Positions 11,401 through 25,029 of a stretch of DNA of 64,000 nucleotides are shown here, piece by piece. Where the stretch lies: NCBI GenBank assembly GCA_039881145.1, contig JAYKKI010000060.1, forward strand, positions 10,440,501 through 10,504,500, in the 5' to 3' direction. Origin of the DNA: Druceiella hillmani. Lineage: Eukaryota; Arthropoda; Insecta; Lepidoptera; Hepialidae. Positions within the stretch are counted from its first letter, which is position 1, and each line of letters starts with the position of its first letter. The notes under the pieces are model-generated. The model did no database searches and was not told where the DNA came from. It worked only from the letters and a program-made list of their open reading frames with translations. The translations under genes and the position numbers were made by a program.

Positions 11401-12564
11401 ATTTCAATTATCTTAGAATTTAAATTGTTTCTGATGATTGAAAATTAGTTTCTTGAAATATGTCGTAGCTATTTTTGATTACCATGTATTGCTACAAGTT
11501 ACGGAAAAAAATACTTAAATATTTTTGTAATAATATGTTAATATTGAAAAATGTAATTAAATAAAATAATTTTTATTTAAACGAGTTTTCAGTTTCATCT
11601 TTTCTCGCTTTTGCGTATAAAACTAGGAACTAAAGTAATTTCTCTTAAAAGTATTTATGAGTTATCATAATGTATTTTGAAGATTTTGCACCGAGTGGCT
11701 TTATACATTCGTAGTGGCTTAATAAAATAATGAAATACTGGTAAATCCAATATAAAATTGAGTATTTTTTATTATTACTCGATTAGCTTTGGTTATCTCA
11801 GAAAAAAATTAAATTAAGTTTTTTTTATATTTACTTATTATTACAAGCTTAAAATTTGTAAGTTCTAAAACATATCTAAAATAAATTGCTAAAAGAAAAG
11901 TGGGTAAGAAAATGCAAAAACATTAATTCATACTAAGGACTTAACAGTATTTTAAATCATTTAAATAAATAATTATTACGTAAAATTTTAGCTTTCAAAC
12001 GAAATTTTACGAATAATATTCCTCCCTTGTTTTTGAACATCTTTGACAATCTTTATTTTCATATAATTAGTTTACAAACAATTTCAATAAACTACTATTA
12101 CATCAAAAGTTACTGCAAAAACTACGAAACGTAATATACAAAACGAAAATTTGGCCCAATTTTTGAATTATATATTTAATCCATAACTCGGAATATTTGT
12201 AATTATTCACATACGATGATTCTAACAAATATCTGGCAAGTATTAACGGTGTGTTTTACGCTAGTATTGGATATCTAATAGAAATAAAACTACAGCTAAA
12301 AAAGTTTTAAATATTCTTTTTTTAAAAAATAAGTATAACTTAAATGCAAAATTTTTGTTGTAGGATTTTATTTTTAACCGATATTCCGTAACACTAGGCA
12401 CGGAAAACAATTTTTTACTCGTATCTATCAGAGAATAAAATTTAATCTCTTATTGTACATCTCCTTTTTTGCATACATTTTTAGTTATGCACAGAAATTA
12501 CATAAAATTCGTGAAAAATGAAGGACGTAGTTATTATAGTTTGTGAGATAGAAGCCTCTGGGTA

Positions 12565-12645
12565 TGGGACAATCGGATAGACAGCGCAGTGATAAGCCTA
12601 AAGTTAGACTGTATACTGTGTGCTTAGGATCAAAACACTACAAAT
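12565..12645 (+). repeat. Degenerate tRNA-like SINE head (left arm)
   Basis: The counterpart of 42480-42575. Here GACAGCGCAGTGATAAGCC resembles a Pol III A box, but the B-box position reads AGGATCAAAACACT and is badly eroded. I would not call it without the better preserved partner in the right arm. Confidence 0.4.
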
Positions 12646-13447
12646 TATTAAGTATATTTTTTGAACTTCTACCAGAATATAAAATAGTAATGAATTAAAA
12701 TAAATATTGAGAGAAATTATTCGTCGCTTTCATTAGCATCTCTCATTTAGATAATTAATTCTGAGTAAACATAAAAAGGTAAATCGAAATACCAAGAGCA
12801 GGGCGAACCAGCCATAATTTAAGCCCAATGAGATAATTATGTAATGAACTGAAAATTCATAATTAGGCATTAACGCCCAAGATATTTACTTGGATTATTT
12901 TGTTTCTTCCCCGCATCAAAGAGAAGGCGTAGACGTTACATCTGTTTATGGGTATCCATATATGTATATATTTTTAAGGCTATATCTATTCTTTTCAATT
13001 ATCCTATACAAACTTATATATAATTATAATAATTGGTAATTGTAATTGTTAGAAAGTAAAAACTATTAGAAAATGTAATAGAGAATCTCTTGTATCCTTT
13101 AGTATACATTTTAAAAACCCAACCGCCAACCGCGTTCTGAAGGTTAAATATGTAGCACGTTTTTTGTGACTACGAAACTTGACAAATCCATTCTGCTGGA
13201 CTAGCCATTCTGCTGGACCCACCCATGAATATTGATAAATAGGTGATATTAAGAAAATGAAACGTTCTTTTTCATTATCGTTTCTTCATTTTTGATCATT
13301 ATCTTACATAATTTGGAATTAAAATTAATAAATTTCATTTCCTTTACAATAGTATCGAATTTCTACGAGTGCTATCCGATCCACTTTCAATCAGTTTTTC
13401 ACAGTCACCAATTTGTAATATACCATATCGTTTAAGACGACCATACT

Positions 13448-13715
13448 GTTAAAGATATTTGGTGTTAATTTTGTTAAAATTCATTATTCACAATTAAATG
13501 AAACTAAGTGTTGTAGTATTATTTCTACTTTCTTTAAGTTCTTCACCACAGCTTAGGTTTTGTTGTATTACTTCACCACAACTTAGGTTTTGTTGCAAAT
13601 ATATCCTTGCTAATAGCCCACCTGGAGATGCTATAATACAACGAAACCTAGATCTTGGTTAAGAACTTAAAGGAAATGGAAATAATACTACATCACGTAG
13701 TTTCATCTAATTGTG
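13448..13715. mobile_element. Foldback MITE-like element, copy 2 (eroded)
   Basis: The leader (AGATATTTGGTGTTAATTTT), left arm CAATTAAATGAAACTAAG at about 13491 and right arm ending CATCTAATTGTG at 13715 are all recognisable. The hairpin centre is rearranged, with the CTTCACCACA-CTTAGGTTTTGTTG segment duplicated at about 13540-13590. The flanking direct repeats are GACGACCATACT (13436-13447) and GACGACGATACT (13716-13727). The right arm of the large inverted repeat has the uninterrupted site at 41131-41160 with one copy of the 12-mer, which supports an insertion with target duplication. Confidence 0.85.
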
Positions 13716-14327
13716 GACGACGATACTACTTCGTCGACAGAGATGGTTTGTTTTCTTTTAAGAAGCTGAGTTATTTTTTGAATAAAGTGACATTCCGTAT
13801 TATCTGGATCTCAAGATCTTGTATTAATTAACTCACTTAATTTGTCTTAAAATATGTTAATTAGGATAGCCATGATTGGCGCACAGATATTCAGACTTTT
13901 CATGACACTCAATATTAAACAAAAATTCGACGTGTGTTTAAAACACTATCATAGACAGCCTGTCCGTCATCGTATCGTGGTTGCATAGAACGTATTATAA
14001 CTTTTCCTGATAACCACAACACTTAGTGGTCAAATATCATGAGAACAGTGACATGAATTTCGCATCGTAATCTTTTTAAGGTAACCACAATATGTTTTAC
14101 TATCACTGTGTCAAAATATGAATAATATACTCTAGATTATTTAAAAATACCACAATGTGATGTGGATGCTTTTTTTGCTCAATGAGCCTTTTCGTTCTTT
14201 GAACCTAACATATACAAATATATAAATTTTTTGAAGTAAATTTTCTAAGGAAGCGATTCGATAATAGATAAGTGGACGAGAATTGAGAATAACATTTTAC
14301 GATTGCGTCACGTTTAGACACATTTCG

Positions 14328-14380
14328 TTACACGAGAGAGAAGAAAGATATGACGTAGAGAGAAAGAGAAAGAGGGTTAT
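14328..14380. repeat. Purine-rich tract shared by both arms
   Basis: A GAGAGAAGAAAGATATGACG then GAGAGAAAGAGAAAGAGG tract. Its complement is retained at about 40440-40495 in the right arm. It is simple-sequence-like and I assign no function. Confidence 0.6.
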
Positions 14381-17300
14381 AAATTCCGAAATTATCTCCT
14401 TCAAGGATACGTACTCGTCTATAAGTATATATTATTTTATTCACCAACATAAAAAGTCAAATTAAGGGACATTTAGTTACATCTTGACGGAAAGTTGGTG
14501 AAGTACTTCCACAAATACGGGAATACTTTTGAGAAAATAAGAAAATTTAATTACCATTTTAGTTAAATAATTAATTATTCACATTTTCTATATCCTAATA
14601 TATTTATATTGTACTATGTTAATATTTATTTACACGGAATATTAAATTATGACTTAAAAAACATTAATAAACCAGGCAGAAAAATATCTGGTCCAATGTA
14701 AATATGGACAATGGCTAAAAATTTCCAATCCTTTATTTTTTTATTATTCCTTGTGATTTTGAAAAGGAAACCATGCATAAGAAAAAAGACTCCAGAAGAG
14801 TTCAAGTGGAACCCGCATTTACATGTAATTTAAAGGTTCATTTTATTTTTATTAAACTATTTACAAAAAAGAATTTTTAAAAGTAAATATCTTTCACTGG
14901 TGCATATTGAAAAAGTTATAAGATTTAGGATAATCGCCCTAGTATTCCTGAAATCTTCCGTTCTTTTTTTCCAAACCACATACCTTTTTTTCTTTTTCGA
15001 TCACCTTTTTCGGAAACAGGAAGAGGAGAATCCGTGCTTCTGTATATTTCTTGGAATATCTTTTTAAATCTTCATTTTAAAATTATGAAAAAAATATTCC
15101 ATATTTTCACGGATAACTTTTTTCAAATGATACGTCTATATCTCTGAAGATACAATAACTGAAATGAAAAAAGCCGTGACCAACACCAAACTGAACAATA
15201 CCTTGCACCATATATGGAATTAAAAAAAAATTATTACTCTGTTCGTCCCCAACCTCAAAATTTCCAAATTAATGTTTTCACTTTCATTTTATTAAGCTTT
15301 ATGCATGTATATGTTTTGTTATTGGAGCTATTTTTTTATTACTACTCTAAATTTCAAATATCTACGTCAAGCGTTTCTTACGAAAATTGGCTGTGACTGA
15401 AGGATGTACAGACACGTGAGTGATTTTATGAAAATTCCACTTTTCCTTTTCAGGTACGCAGCTATAAAAATATTATATTCATGGTTTGTACCATCACATG
15501 ATATTAATTTTTTGTACCGTGTAATTTTATTGAAAAAATTCAATTATTATCTAAATGAAAACGTAGCTAACAGTAAATAAAACTTCAATCACATATAGCT
15601 TTCAGAACATCGAATACGTCTTTTGAGATAAGTACGGGAAAAGGTTTTTTTTACGAGTCCCTATTTACAAAACTCTATCCTATTCAGCTGGTAAAAAGAA
15701 AGAAATTGAGGTTTGAGCACTTCGGCTGTTTCATTACGGCCCATTCAGTACTATAGAGGTCAATAAAGTATTGCGTAATATCATAGCATTTATGACGAAA
15801 ATTATTTTCTAATCCTAACAGGTTTATAAGGATTGAAATAATGTAACATATTAGAAATATTTCGATAATATTTACTCTCTTTAAATAGTATTAAAATAAT
15901 AAAATGAAATGTTTTTCCAATTTTCCCTCACAATATTTGTTCTAGTCAAATAAAATATAGATGCTGTGTCTTTATAAATATGTTTTTTTAATTAATCACT
16001 TTGAACTCATCGAAGAATTATGCATAAATTTACTTTTAGGTCACACAATCATTTAATTCTTAATACTCTATAGATATAATGCAAGAGTGGAAGAAAACAA
16101 ATGAAAATAAATCAAACATAATAAAAAATGTTTAAGTGGGCTTCAAAGTGTTGGACCTTCTGAGCCTCTGTGTTTGACGCCTTTAACATAATGTAAAATG
16201 CGACAGAAAAAGAGGTTTTACTTTTGAATTTCTTATGATCTGATTGAAGAATGAGAAAAATAATGTCTGCCTATCTACTTTTTTATATTTGCGTCACCAA
16301 CTAGTAAAGAAATTTATATTAGTTTTTAAATTATTAAGTAGAGTAGCACTCTAGTATTACGTACCGTTTTATTGTTCAAAGTCGGATAAAGAATGAACTA
16401 ATCTTACAACGATACTCAAAAAAATTGGATATAAAAATGAAAGTGACAAATTTCGGTGAAAACTGATTTTGTTAAATCAGTAGAAAATTTTGTACCATGT
16501 TGAAATATTGAAAATATTGTTTACATTGATATTTTTATTAGAAATACTTTTTAATTCCCATTCCATCAGTTCGGAATATCATTTCTCTTACTTGTAATCT
16601 GTTTTATGTTTCAGTCAGTGCATGAAAGAAAATCAGTTCACCATTTCATCCCCAAAATTAAGCAAATGATATTTGGTCGGGTAGTGAATGATTAGATTAG
16701 AGTCATGTGCAAAAAATATGAAAGAATACGTGGTAAGCATAATTGTTTATTTTTTATTTTGTCTCATTTGATATCTTTTATTTCATTTTCCTTTATTGCA
16801 CATTTCTTCCAATATTTTAGGTGTCCTTGTTAATATTTTGTTGAATATATCTTTACGATTTCTTCCACTTATCCTACAGTACTTTAACGTCAAGTTTGGG
16901 TGAAACCTTAATTTTTACATATTCCGACGAATACGATACAACTAGATAAGCCTTTTAAAATTAAGTTAAATTTCAGTTAATTTCTTTGCATTTTAAATTC
17001 TGTTTAGCAAAATATTAACCTAAAAATTTACGTGACATCCTAATAAATCATTTGCAATTGGCACTTGCTACTTTTGGAACTCAAGAAGTTTGAAGCATTC
17101 TCTTGTATTGAATGGTGTTTCATTTATTTTTTTTGCTTAGAAACATGCATTTTGAAAATCCTGTATTATTATGTATTCAAATGTCATTTGCGTTTCATAA
17201 ATGAAATTTTGTTACATCATCAAGTTCATATTTATTCAGTTAGAAATATTCATTCAAAGTTAAATTCAAAAACATGTTGCCTTCAAATATTTATAATTAG

Positions 17301-17439
17301 ATCTTGATATTGAGACATCGCATTAAAAGCTACATTATATTTCTTGAAAGTTTATCACATTGTACACTTAATTTTATGTCAAGTTTTAAATTTAAATATC
17401 GTTATTACGTGAATGTTAACTTTGTTCATTTTTTTTAAA

Positions 17440-17800
17440 TTCAGTGAGACACCTAGCGATAATTTATGATATGGTAGAAAGTCTTCTTCTAAAATTGCGT
17501 CTCAATCTACGAAAGATTTCGGCAGCACTGTTAATTCCTGTTCATTCTCGGATGTTAAGCAACCATGGCTTCCTTCTACGATCGGCTTTCTTTCTCTCGG
17601 TAATTTGTCCCGTAATTATTAGTTGCAAGAGTTCGTATCTGTATGTTTGCGTTGTTGTACAGTTTGCCAAAGCTCCCGTTACTGGCCAACCGTCGCAGAA
17701 CTTCCTCATTGCTGTCTTTCTGAACCCAAGATGTAGATGTTATGTGTCTGTAGATTTATATTTCGAATATTTTTTTTTAATTTATGTGCGGTCTTTTTAA
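17440..17800 (+). other. Conserved, GC-richer block with an open frame
   Basis: An open frame of 118 codons (17444-17800) lies in a block visibly richer in G+C than its surroundings. The partner block in the right arm (36660-36990, minus) keeps the same frame open over most of it; both contain LLKLRLNL, LIPVHSR and LSNHGFLLR. A second frame is also open in the right arm but hits a stop in the left arm. The third copy, near 26380-26500, has lost most of the block. I recognise no domain, there is no clear start context, and amino-acid changes between the two copies are frequent. It may be a former exon or simply slow-changing DNA. Confidence 0.3.
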
Positions 17801-18599
17801 ATTAATATATAGTGTAATTATTATGTGGTTTATTTATTTTTATATCCATAATAGCTTACATCCGTGATGTTGCAAGTGCATATATTTTTTTTAAATTTTT
17901 GTTGTGTGCATTTTCCCCAGTAATAATGTACTTTGAGCAGTATAACTATCTGTTTATCGAAAAAAAATAACTTATGTATTTGCTGTAAAAATACTTGCGT
18001 TTTAAAAGTATTATTTACCGGAATTAAATTATGATATAAGCATAACTTGAACATTATGCCAGATTGCTGTATTAGTTTTCAAAATTTTTATTTATCAGTT
18101 TTAAACTCAGTCAATCGATCTCAGTACTATTAATTTTATTTCAAGTTTCTAAGGGAATGTTTCATAAGAAATAATATTTTAGATTTTATTTAATACTGTT
18201 TAATTGAAATCGGTTTAGAATTTATTACTTGACCTTCATACAAATAGATAAATAGACAAACGAAAACAGGCAAGTAGACTGGTCGTTCTTTATGAAATAC
18301 TTGAAAGAATAATGTTTTGCAGATAAAATTGTTTTCAGATCAGTTCAGCACTTTTGCGTGATACTCTAAGGTTTCAGAGATATAATTATAAGTAAACGCA
18401 AAATGTCACTGGATTCTTTTCAGTAGTCCACAGATGCCATTCGCAATTTTGCTTTTAGTCATGAGCGAGTCAAGACGGCAAGTATCTGGTCAAATCTCGC
18501 GCAATTCATCAAGAAAAATAATATGTACTCGTTTAGTAACGAATTATCCCAATCATTTACACATATTGAAAATCTTTACTCCCAACGGCAACATTTCTC

Positions 18600-18995
18600 C
18601 ATAGAACCTTTTCACATACAACATGCAAATATACATGTCTTTCCCATTCTGGAAAGTTATTATGGTAGATCGCACGTATAAAATTTAATATGAGAGGAAA
18701 AGCAACCTCCTTTATTTATTATAAAAGTTATGCTGTGGGCGTATGTTTCATTAGGCAGGTCGCTGTTTTTTACGCTCTTTTGCATTTGGGTTTAAGTTTA
18801 TCTTTTGGACGCTCATTTCTGCGAAACGAACGGAATAAAAAGCTTGTCAAAATCGACGAGACCTTTATTAGTTATGAAAATTGCGGTCAATGTTGGGACG
18901 AATTACTGCAACATATATTTGCTGCCCTCTCATATCAAATTGGAAATTAAATTAATTACCGACGACGAAAAGAGTAAGAAGGTAATGAATATATG
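18600..18995 (+). repeat. Recurrent conserved block R, copy a
   Basis: The best conserved part of the long unit, present six times in the window. Landmarks in order are a GAGAGGAAAAGC-type start, GTTTCATTAGGCAGGTCGC, GCATTTGGGTTTAAGTTTATC, an AAGCTTGTCAAAATC box, AAAATTGCGGTCAATGTTGG and ATTAATTACCGACGACGAAA. Open frames exist in two phases in this copy (18690-18950 and 18805-18996), but neither stays open in all six copies, and base changes are not concentrated at third positions, so I do not call it coding. Confidence 0.75.
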
Positions 18996-18999
18996 AATG

Positions 19000-21250
19000 A
19001 AATAAAATATATAATTAATATTACAATGTAGGATAATTTGAACGGTTATTAAATTTGTTTTCTCAAATTTATGATAATTAGGTCAGAAAATTAACGTGAA
19101 TCAAGGATATAATTTCAGTTATGCACGATGGTAATACTATTTTGCAAATTAAGGGCAATTTTTTTGATAACTTCGTCGCTCAGAATTTGTATGCACATGT
19201 GTAAATTATAATGTGCGTTAACTTATCTGCTCAAATCTATCTCAACAGCATTTAATAGATTTGTATTCATTTCTTTAACACTATTTCAAAGATTATTTAT
19301 TTTAAACATTACAAAAGTATTCTTGATGCAAAAAATTAGGCAAATTTAAAGTTATGTAACAACTATTGTCAGTGAATTAAATTGGTCACCAAATGTTTAT
19401 AAACGATGAGTGGTTTGCAATTAAAATATATGTGGAAACACAGTGGGAGATAAAATTTGGAAAACACTTAGTAACTTATATATTTACATTTGATAGCCTA
19501 TTAGTAAAGTGCTTATCTGTTGTAAAAAGTTCAAAATAATCTATTCAAAGGGTTTTGTGCTATTTTAAGAACAAAAAACGACGTTTAATGAAAAAAGGCG
19601 ATATTACGCTAGGGATTGAGACTAGCGTGATAAGTCTATAAGTCTGTTATCAAAAAAAAAATTATTTATTTGAAGTAATGTGAGCAATGAAGTATTTCTG
19701 CAATGATATTAGGACGAGCAAGATTTTGACATATAGGTTTTTTTTCCGTTCTTTATATAGTTTACTCCACTCACTGCCAGTAAATGAAATTAAATGGGGT
19801 ACTCTCACCTTTATTTGAAGTTATGTGAACTTATATTTGTACAAATTATCCGTATACTTGGAAATTTTTTTTGCATACATTTTTATAATTTTATGTCTGA
19901 ATTAATACAGAATAACAGTGTTATAATTCTAAAATTTATAGTATTTAATAATTTAATTCGTTCTGGATAAAATAGCCTTCGATCAAATTAAATTCTTAAC
20001 ACGTGTGCTTGCCACGTGTTCTCAAGGTGGACTGAGTGGGCGGAGTGAGAGTTTGCGATATTATTATTTTATCGCACTAGGTGACTATATTAAGAATATA
20101 TAATATAATAGTACACAGTATATAACGTAATAGGTACGTATATCTATCACAAAGCATTAGGCTGTACGCGGAATGCATACCTGCTTATCGGGTGTTTGAT
20201 TGGGAATACGCAACGAAAAACTTGACTTGAATTTACTTGCTTACTAAATAATGGAGTTTTCAGCAGTGTCTATTTACGATAAGCGATGCTATGTAAGACA
20301 TTGATAACTTTCCTTTATATTTTGTACAACCTTAAAATTGTATACTATATAAAATTTTGATTGGATTGTATTTCTACGGCTGGTCCATTTCAAGTTCTTA
20401 AATTGTAAAATAATGGTATTTTTTATTATTATTTAAATGTTTATTATTATATCTATAATTATTATTTATTTATTTGGGGTACATATATTTTTTTAACGGT
20501 GAATTTGCCATTTGTATTAACGCAATGTGCAGTATATATAGGAGGACACGGATAGCAACCTATCCACGACTGTAGATGGACAGTGAAGACATCAAAATTC
20601 TTGTGGAAAATATACTAAGGATAGATAGAAAGTGGTCTATCTTAGATAGCTATTTTTATAAATTAATAAAATCTTCTTATTTCACGATGCTAAAAGTTTT
20701 AAATTGTTACCTTAAAACCTGAAGAATTTTTTAAGAAGTATTGCATTAGCGACCAAGTCGAGTTAAATAAAAGTAAGTAAAAAAACGTTTTCAAAGGAAC
20801 ATTTAGCAAGAATTCCATGAGAAGTTTACTCTCTTGCATACGTCCGTGTGCTTTTCATAAAATCTAAACGGAGCATTCAATTGATTTTGATCTTCGTTAC
20901 TTGGTGGTCAGGGGAATGAAAAAGAAACCATAAATTTCCCAATTAGAAAACTAGTTCCGCTTTTGAGTTAGACGCAGAAAATTTAAATCCCTGTCATTAA
21001 AAAATTAGAGAAAAACCAATTATATTGTGACTAGATATATTGCATTTACCTACTATTTTTAGTTATAATTATAAACATGTCTCCGAAGGCAAGGGCAAAG
21101 AAATGAATTGCTTGCCATTTGTTGCTGAATCACTGATATTTAACGATATTTGAATAAATGCTCACCAAAAAATTCAAAATTGAAACTGAAAACAAATAAA
21201 TGCAATTTTGGTGATGCTTCTGTCCGCCTTATTTCCTGTCTTTTTATTTA
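19000..21250 (+). repeat. Non-coding end of unit copy 1
   Basis: No gene is seen. The stretch is shared in inverted form with 31980-35700. Its most recognisable part is 19990-20220 (CACGTG, ACTGAGTGGGCGGAG, TTTTATCG, AGGTGAC, TTGATTGGGAATACGCAACG), which recurs at 28640-28810 (plus), 34640-34830 (minus) and 45560-45760 (minus). Confidence 0.6.
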
Positions 21251-24200
21251 TATTCAGTATAACAAAAAGTATAAAATAATCGTCGTAGTGTAAACAATTT
21301 TCTTGTAAATAATACGATCAGGGTTATGAGATACGATGTGTTATTTGTAGACGTAATATGAAGATATTTTTGTTATAAGGATTGTAGCAGTCTACTTTTA
21401 ATTGCAGCCAGTTGTAGACTGTTGTTAATTGGGGTTTGGAGTGGCCTATAGGCTAAAGCATTTAAATGTGCAATTGTGAGCCATAGCCCCACGGTCTATT
21501 ACAAGCTATAAGTTTTGAATATATGGTCTATGAGGTATTTCTATATCGACTGGATGAAGTCACTAATTTGAGTTTAAGAATTTCCTTGCAAATGACTTTT
21601 CTTAATGACGGACCAAGAAAACATATTATCTAGGAAGTTTGAAATCATAGAATTAAATTTACAATGTGTAACACTGGTTCGTTTTCAGAATACCTAAATA
21701 TTGTGAAAGAAAATTGAATACGCCTATAAGGTCCAGATTAAATAAAACACAGCAGAGAAATTCGATGAAAAAAAGACGTTTTTGCGATGTCTATATAATA
21801 AAAGTAATGGATATTTCCCATTTTTATATCGGACAGTTTTCAATTAAAAATTTTGAGCAGCTATTCTTTGTATCTAGAGAAGGATATTACTCTTTTGAAT
21901 TACAATTTGATTCTTAAAAGGGTGAACAATATTTCATGTTGGTAAGGTGACTTTAATTCTTTAAGCTCGGCAATTTCATTCGCTTACATTGCGATCATCT
22001 TTCTCAGTAATACTGTCTGTAAATGAATTGAATCCGAATTTTTCAATATTCTTTGGCATTCAAGTACGTTAAAGTTCTAAATTGTATAACAATAGTATTA
22101 TATTTATACGCACATTAACAATAGTAAGTTAACATTTATAAATTATCTTTTATCTTTATCCCATTTATCAAATTCGTGACCAAGATGGTGTGAATTTTTT
22201 ATTACAATATAATTTCACGTCGTGATGTCAAACAATTTTAAATAAAGTTTTCTATCTTAATTAAAATTCAAAGTTTGAAACTCGTCGTTTGTAATAAAAT
22301 AAGTTTTGAAAACACGAATTTAGGCTAATGTCGGTGTTGTAATTGTTTAATTCAACATTTAATTAAATAATGCCCTCTTTTAAAATATGGAAAATAAAAC
22401 ACTTCCTTCGACGTTAAATTTTTCATTCAATTTATCCCTATTAAATCTTTCATCTTGAGAATATTTAACAATCTTTATAAATATACATTAAATACAATAA
22501 ATTTTCAAAATATGTGTCTAGTAATTTAATAAAAGTTGCTCTTAAAACTACGAAACACAATACACGAAGCAAAGTTTGGGCCTGATTTGTATACCAAATG
22601 TATTAGAAGTCATATTTCATAATTTGTGTCACCATTCAGATATGATAAATACGATAAAATTGAAGCAAGTTTCTGTGGTATATTTCGCACTGATATAAAA
22701 TTTCTAATAAAAATACTACTGCAGATAAAATGTTCTAAAACGTGAACAACGTTATATTTAAGCAAAAAAGAATTATAAGTATTAGTGGAAATACAAAACT
22801 TTATTAAGATTTTTTTTAAAGACATACAATAGACACCTGGGCACGGAGAACGATTTCCTTACTTGTACATTTCAGAGATACAATTTGATCTTTCGACGTC
22901 CCACAACAACCCTTTTTATCTAAATTTCAACGACATGCTGATGGAAATTCTCGTCATGCACCTTCGTAAATACGATAGAGGATTTAGGAAAATGTTATTA
23001 CTATTTCATTTAAATTACGATTGATTTATATTTTTTTATTTAAATGCAGTAACTTCTTACTTCGTTCCTAATTAAGGTTTGAGAAAATATTAATGAAAAA
23101 TACCTGGTAGAAAAATATCTGGACCTGTATATTAACTATAAAAATTAGCGAGAAATTTTTCATACTTTATTCTTTGAATGCTCCGTGTGGTTTAAAAAAA
23201 GAAAATCAAATACAAGAAAAAAAATCTTGTCAAGCACGAGTAGAACTCGCACTATTGTAGTTCAGTACAAATTTGGCACTTACAAAAATTGAAGGGTACT
23301 TAGTATTTACATTAAATTATTTTTTACAATATAAATATCTTTCAGATCGTGAAAAATTACTAGATCTAGGATAATCGCTATGGTTTACCTGTAATCTCAT
23401 ATTGAAGTTTTAGCAACTATTTTTCTTTTCTTTCTTCTATCAGTTGTTTCGAAAATATTAAGAGCGGAATCCGCGTTTCCGCATATTTTTTGGAATATCT
23501 TCTTAAATGATCATTTTGAAATTATGAAAATAATTTTTATTCGTTGTAATAAACCCTACAGCTATATTACAAAAAGAATTTAAAGAAAAACTTACCACCT
23601 TTATTTACCCTTTCTTTAATTCTATTATATATCAATTTAATTCTAATAATTCTATATAAATATTTCTGAAAAGGTGGCAAGAAACAGGTGCGTTAATGAA
23701 ATATATTATTAAGTCATATTTCAAGTTTTACGTCGTATGGTTTCTGAGAAAATCAGTTGTAAATGTATTGCCTACCCTACTTTTATAGGCGTAAAAATTA
23801 TAATATAGGAGATATTATATGTCATTGTTATAGTTTTTCTATAATCTTTGCGTAAGTTTAAAAATTCTTGAGTAGTGTCGGAAATAGGACTTAGGTGTCA
23901 TATTTGTTTGTTGATTTTCAGTATGTGTCCGAAGATATAGTAACTAAAATTAAAAATAAAATTCAGACCCTTATAACCAGCCATTTGACACTATACCTAG
24001 AATTTAAAAAAATTGTTCCCTTTGCTTGAAGTCAACCTCAAAATTTGGAAATAAATATTTTCGAGTTTTGTCCATTGATCTATATGCAGTTTAATATATT
24101 TTATTCTACGTCAAATTTCAAGTGTCAACGTGAAGCGTTTCCTGTGAAAAACGATTGTGATGGATGGATGAACAGACATTTAATGCTTTTTCCACGATTG

Positions 24201-24625
24201 CCTTTTTCCTTTCGACGTACGAAACTCTTGAAACTCTTGTTAAATCATTATTATCACATTACTTCCATTTTATTGCAGGTATTCAGTTATCGTCTACATG
24301 AAAATGTAATCCAAATTATATTCACTCAACAACTTACAGTTACAAAAACATCAAATTCCTGCATAAGTTTTTTTACGAGTCGTTATTAACAAAATTACAT
24401 TCTATTCAGCCGTTTAGCCTAAAGAGAAAATGAGGTTTGAGCATTCCGGTTGTTCCATTACGGCGCATTCGGCACTATAAAGGTTAGTTCAGTCTTATAC
24501 ATTCACATGACATTTATGACGAAAAATATTTTACTAAGCCTCAGAGTTACCATTAGGAACGATATAATTTAACGCATTAGAAAAATGTTTCCTCTGATTA
24601 CGTTTGAATAACATTTAAATATGGA

Positions 24626-24738
24626 CAATTAAATGAAACTACGTGATGTAGTATTATTTCTATTTTATTTAATTTCTTTACCACGACCTAGGTTTCGTTG
24701 TATTACAACATCTTCAGGTGGAATATTAGCAAAGATTA
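24626..24738. mobile_element. Half of a foldback element, copy 4
   Basis: Starts at CAATTAAATGAAACTACGTG and stops in the hairpin centre at GCAAAGATT, so only the left arm is left and the GAATATATTTGGCG leader is missing. The same position in the inverted copy (near 30745, complement of AACATTTAAATATGG) is uninterrupted. The right side joins the foreign piece described next, which points to a deletion-associated rearrangement. Confidence 0.85.
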
Positions 24739-25029
24739 ACTCTTAGGAACAACCAACAGCATTTATATGTTTCAAACACAATAGCGGAAGCCTGGTTTTT
24801 GCGGATTTTTTCATTGTTTATGTTAGTGAGTTTATTGCAGGGGCGCAGAGTAGGTTTTATTATATTACCCAGAGTTATACAATATACAGGGTATTTTAGT
24901 GAGGGTAATAAATTCAATTGTTGTTATTATGTGAGGTTATACAATGCAAAGTTTACGGTGTATGTAATAAAATTAAATGGAAGTTATTATCGGTAATATA
25001 TTTATACAAATATATTTATACAAGTAATA

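Larger units (their letters stand above)
10990..21400 (+). repeat. Long repeat unit, copy 1 (plus)
   Basis: This is the fuller direct copy of the unit that recurs at 21400-29230. Matching pairs in the same orientation are 12040-12310 with 22450-22740, 15120-15780 with 23920-24490, 17040-17110 with 25315-25390, 17330-17520 with 26270-26440, 18250-18990 with 26690-27440 and 19990-20220 with 28640-28810. About 2 kb (12500-14470) is missing at the matching point of copy 2 (near 22940), although a piece like 12720-12960 reappears at 28930-29160, so the order is shuffled. No gene is recognised inside. Confidence 0.7.

Noticed and set aside
18690..18996. Block R as a protein-coding exon
   Set aside because: Six copies do not share one open frame, and codon comparison of the two best copies shows mainly replacement changes.
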